The notes beneath the pieces are model-generated. The model had not been told where the DNA came from. It did no database searches and saw only the letters and a program-made list of their open reading frames with translations. From Perca fluviatilis (lineage: Eukaryota; Chordata; Actinopteri; Perciformes; Percidae): a stretch of 64,000 nucleotides of DNA. Location of the stretch: NCBI RefSeq assembly GCF_010015445.1, contig NC_053119.1, forward strand, positions 27,913,383 through 27,977,382. Reading direction: 5' to 3'. The position numbers were made by a program, and so were the translations under genes. This document shows, piece after piece, positions 63,110 through 64,000 of the stretch (position 1 is its first letter; each line of letters opens with the position of its first letter).

Positions 63110-64000
63110 AGAAGACACTGACTGACACTGGAGAGCCTGAGCCAGCGCTGCTGCTGCTGCTGCTGCTGCTGCCCCCGAAACCCAACCGCCCCGAACACCG
63201 TCGACATCCTAAACATCCTCTCCTCGACCTCAGACATAAACAGAGACAGAGGAACATGCAATCCTCATGAAACTGTCACGTATAACTTGAAGATATAACG
63301 ACAGAGAGAGAAAGAAAAAAAGAGATTCACAGCCTCTCTAGAAGGGAAAGATGGGGTTGAATTTCAGAGGGGTACAGTTCAAGATGTTCTTTTTTTCAAT
63401 AATTTTTTTCTTCTTCTGAAAGGGCCAGTTTTTGCTTTTTTTTCCTCGTCTATTCTTCACTTTACTTTATGAGAAAAAGTAATGTCTCATTAGTTTTACA
63501 GGGAAGTTTGAAACAGGCCTTTTGGGACAGTGGAGGTTCTCTGGTTGGTTTTCTTTTATTTTCCCCTCTTAAATTTGGGAAGTGACTGTTGAACAGGGGT
63601 TACTGACTGGAAGTTTGGAATCCCAAGAGATTTGGGAGAAGGTGAAATACGGAAACCTGCTGCTCTTCAAAGAAAACAAAATATTGATGGCCTTGAACTG
63701 TCTTAATATTTCCAAATCATTCACGGTGTGGGGCGAACAGAGAGGCAACTCCCCACACTCCACCTTCTCCAGCCAGAGGAGGCTTCTGGAAATATAACCA
63801 ACAGAAGACAACAAACTTTTTAGTGTATTTATAGATATTTTTGTTCCTTTATGTTTCACCTTTATGATGATACTTCAGTTTTAGCTAGGTGTCTTAGCTG
63901 GGCCCCGTTCTTAGAATGTAGCAGTCTGCACCTGTTTGTTTTAAGAAGACAACTTTTTTTTCCTGATACCAATAGATTTATTTGTTCCTCTTTTTTTTTC
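63110..64000 (+). other. hipk2: hipk2 3' UTR (partial, runs off the window)
   Basis: 891 bases after the stop contain no AATAAA or ATTAAA, so the transcript very likely continues. Mammalian HIPK2 has a very long 3' UTR. It has a (GCT)8 repeat close to the stop, several T runs and ATTTA words near 63827 and 63976. Confidence 0.85.
63147..63172 (+). repeat. (GCT)8 trinucleotide repeat in the 3' UTR
   Basis: Eight perfect GCT (CTG) units plus GC, starting 37 bases after the stop codon, in the mRNA-sense orientation. The transcript would contain a short CUG run. Confidence 0.97.

Overview
The window is vertebrate nuclear DNA, most likely from a ray-finned, percomorph-type fish. It carries the 3' part of a single plus-strand gene, hipk2 (homeodomain-interacting protein kinase 2). 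The vertebrate call rests on canonical GT-AG exons joined in consistent phase, a protein matching HIPK2 from N-terminus to the C-terminal tyrosine, dense CA/GT, CT and tetranucleotide microsatellites, and several foldback DNA elements of kinds I associate with percomorph genomes. Species cannot be fixed from sequence alone.

Layout: 1-11931 is intron, apparently the 3' end of intron 1. The exon at 11932 begins with the last two bases of a split codon, so an upstream exon encoding about 7 residues must lie outside the window. Fourteen coding exons follow: 11932-13102, 46214-46337, 47036-47155, 48597-48683, 52111-52295, 52454-52616, 55128-55353, 56053-56174, 59197-59327, 60292-60474, 60658-60981, 61788-62032, 62149-62297 and 62645-63109. 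Spliced from ATG 11934 they total 3693 nt, or 1230 residues plus stop, with no frameshift or premature stop. The 3' UTR starts at 63110 and runs off the window. A 33.1-kb intron (13103-46213) splits the kinase domain between the activation loop and the APE motif.

The protein has a poorly conserved N-terminus with a Gly/Ser-rich insertion, a conserved sumoylation-type lysine (K25), a complete dual-specificity-type kinase domain (about residues 221-549), a homeodomain/p53-interaction region, an NLS-like basic stretch, a SUMO-interacting motif, a PLNLS motif and the His/Tyr/Ala/Ser-rich C-terminal tail.

The introns hold no second gene that I can support. They contain two hAT-type foldback elements with perfect 8-bp target-site duplications, a Tc1-like foldback element, a 510-bp inverted-repeat element, two unrelated foldback elements with telomere-like cores, a degenerate hAT-like copy, a retrotransposon-like 3' tail and about twenty long microsatellites. 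The most notable non-coding observation is a directly repeated block in intron 1 (6106-6427 and 9610-10045). I found no previously undescribed system; the interest lies in gene architecture, intronic element structure and possible regulatory sequence.
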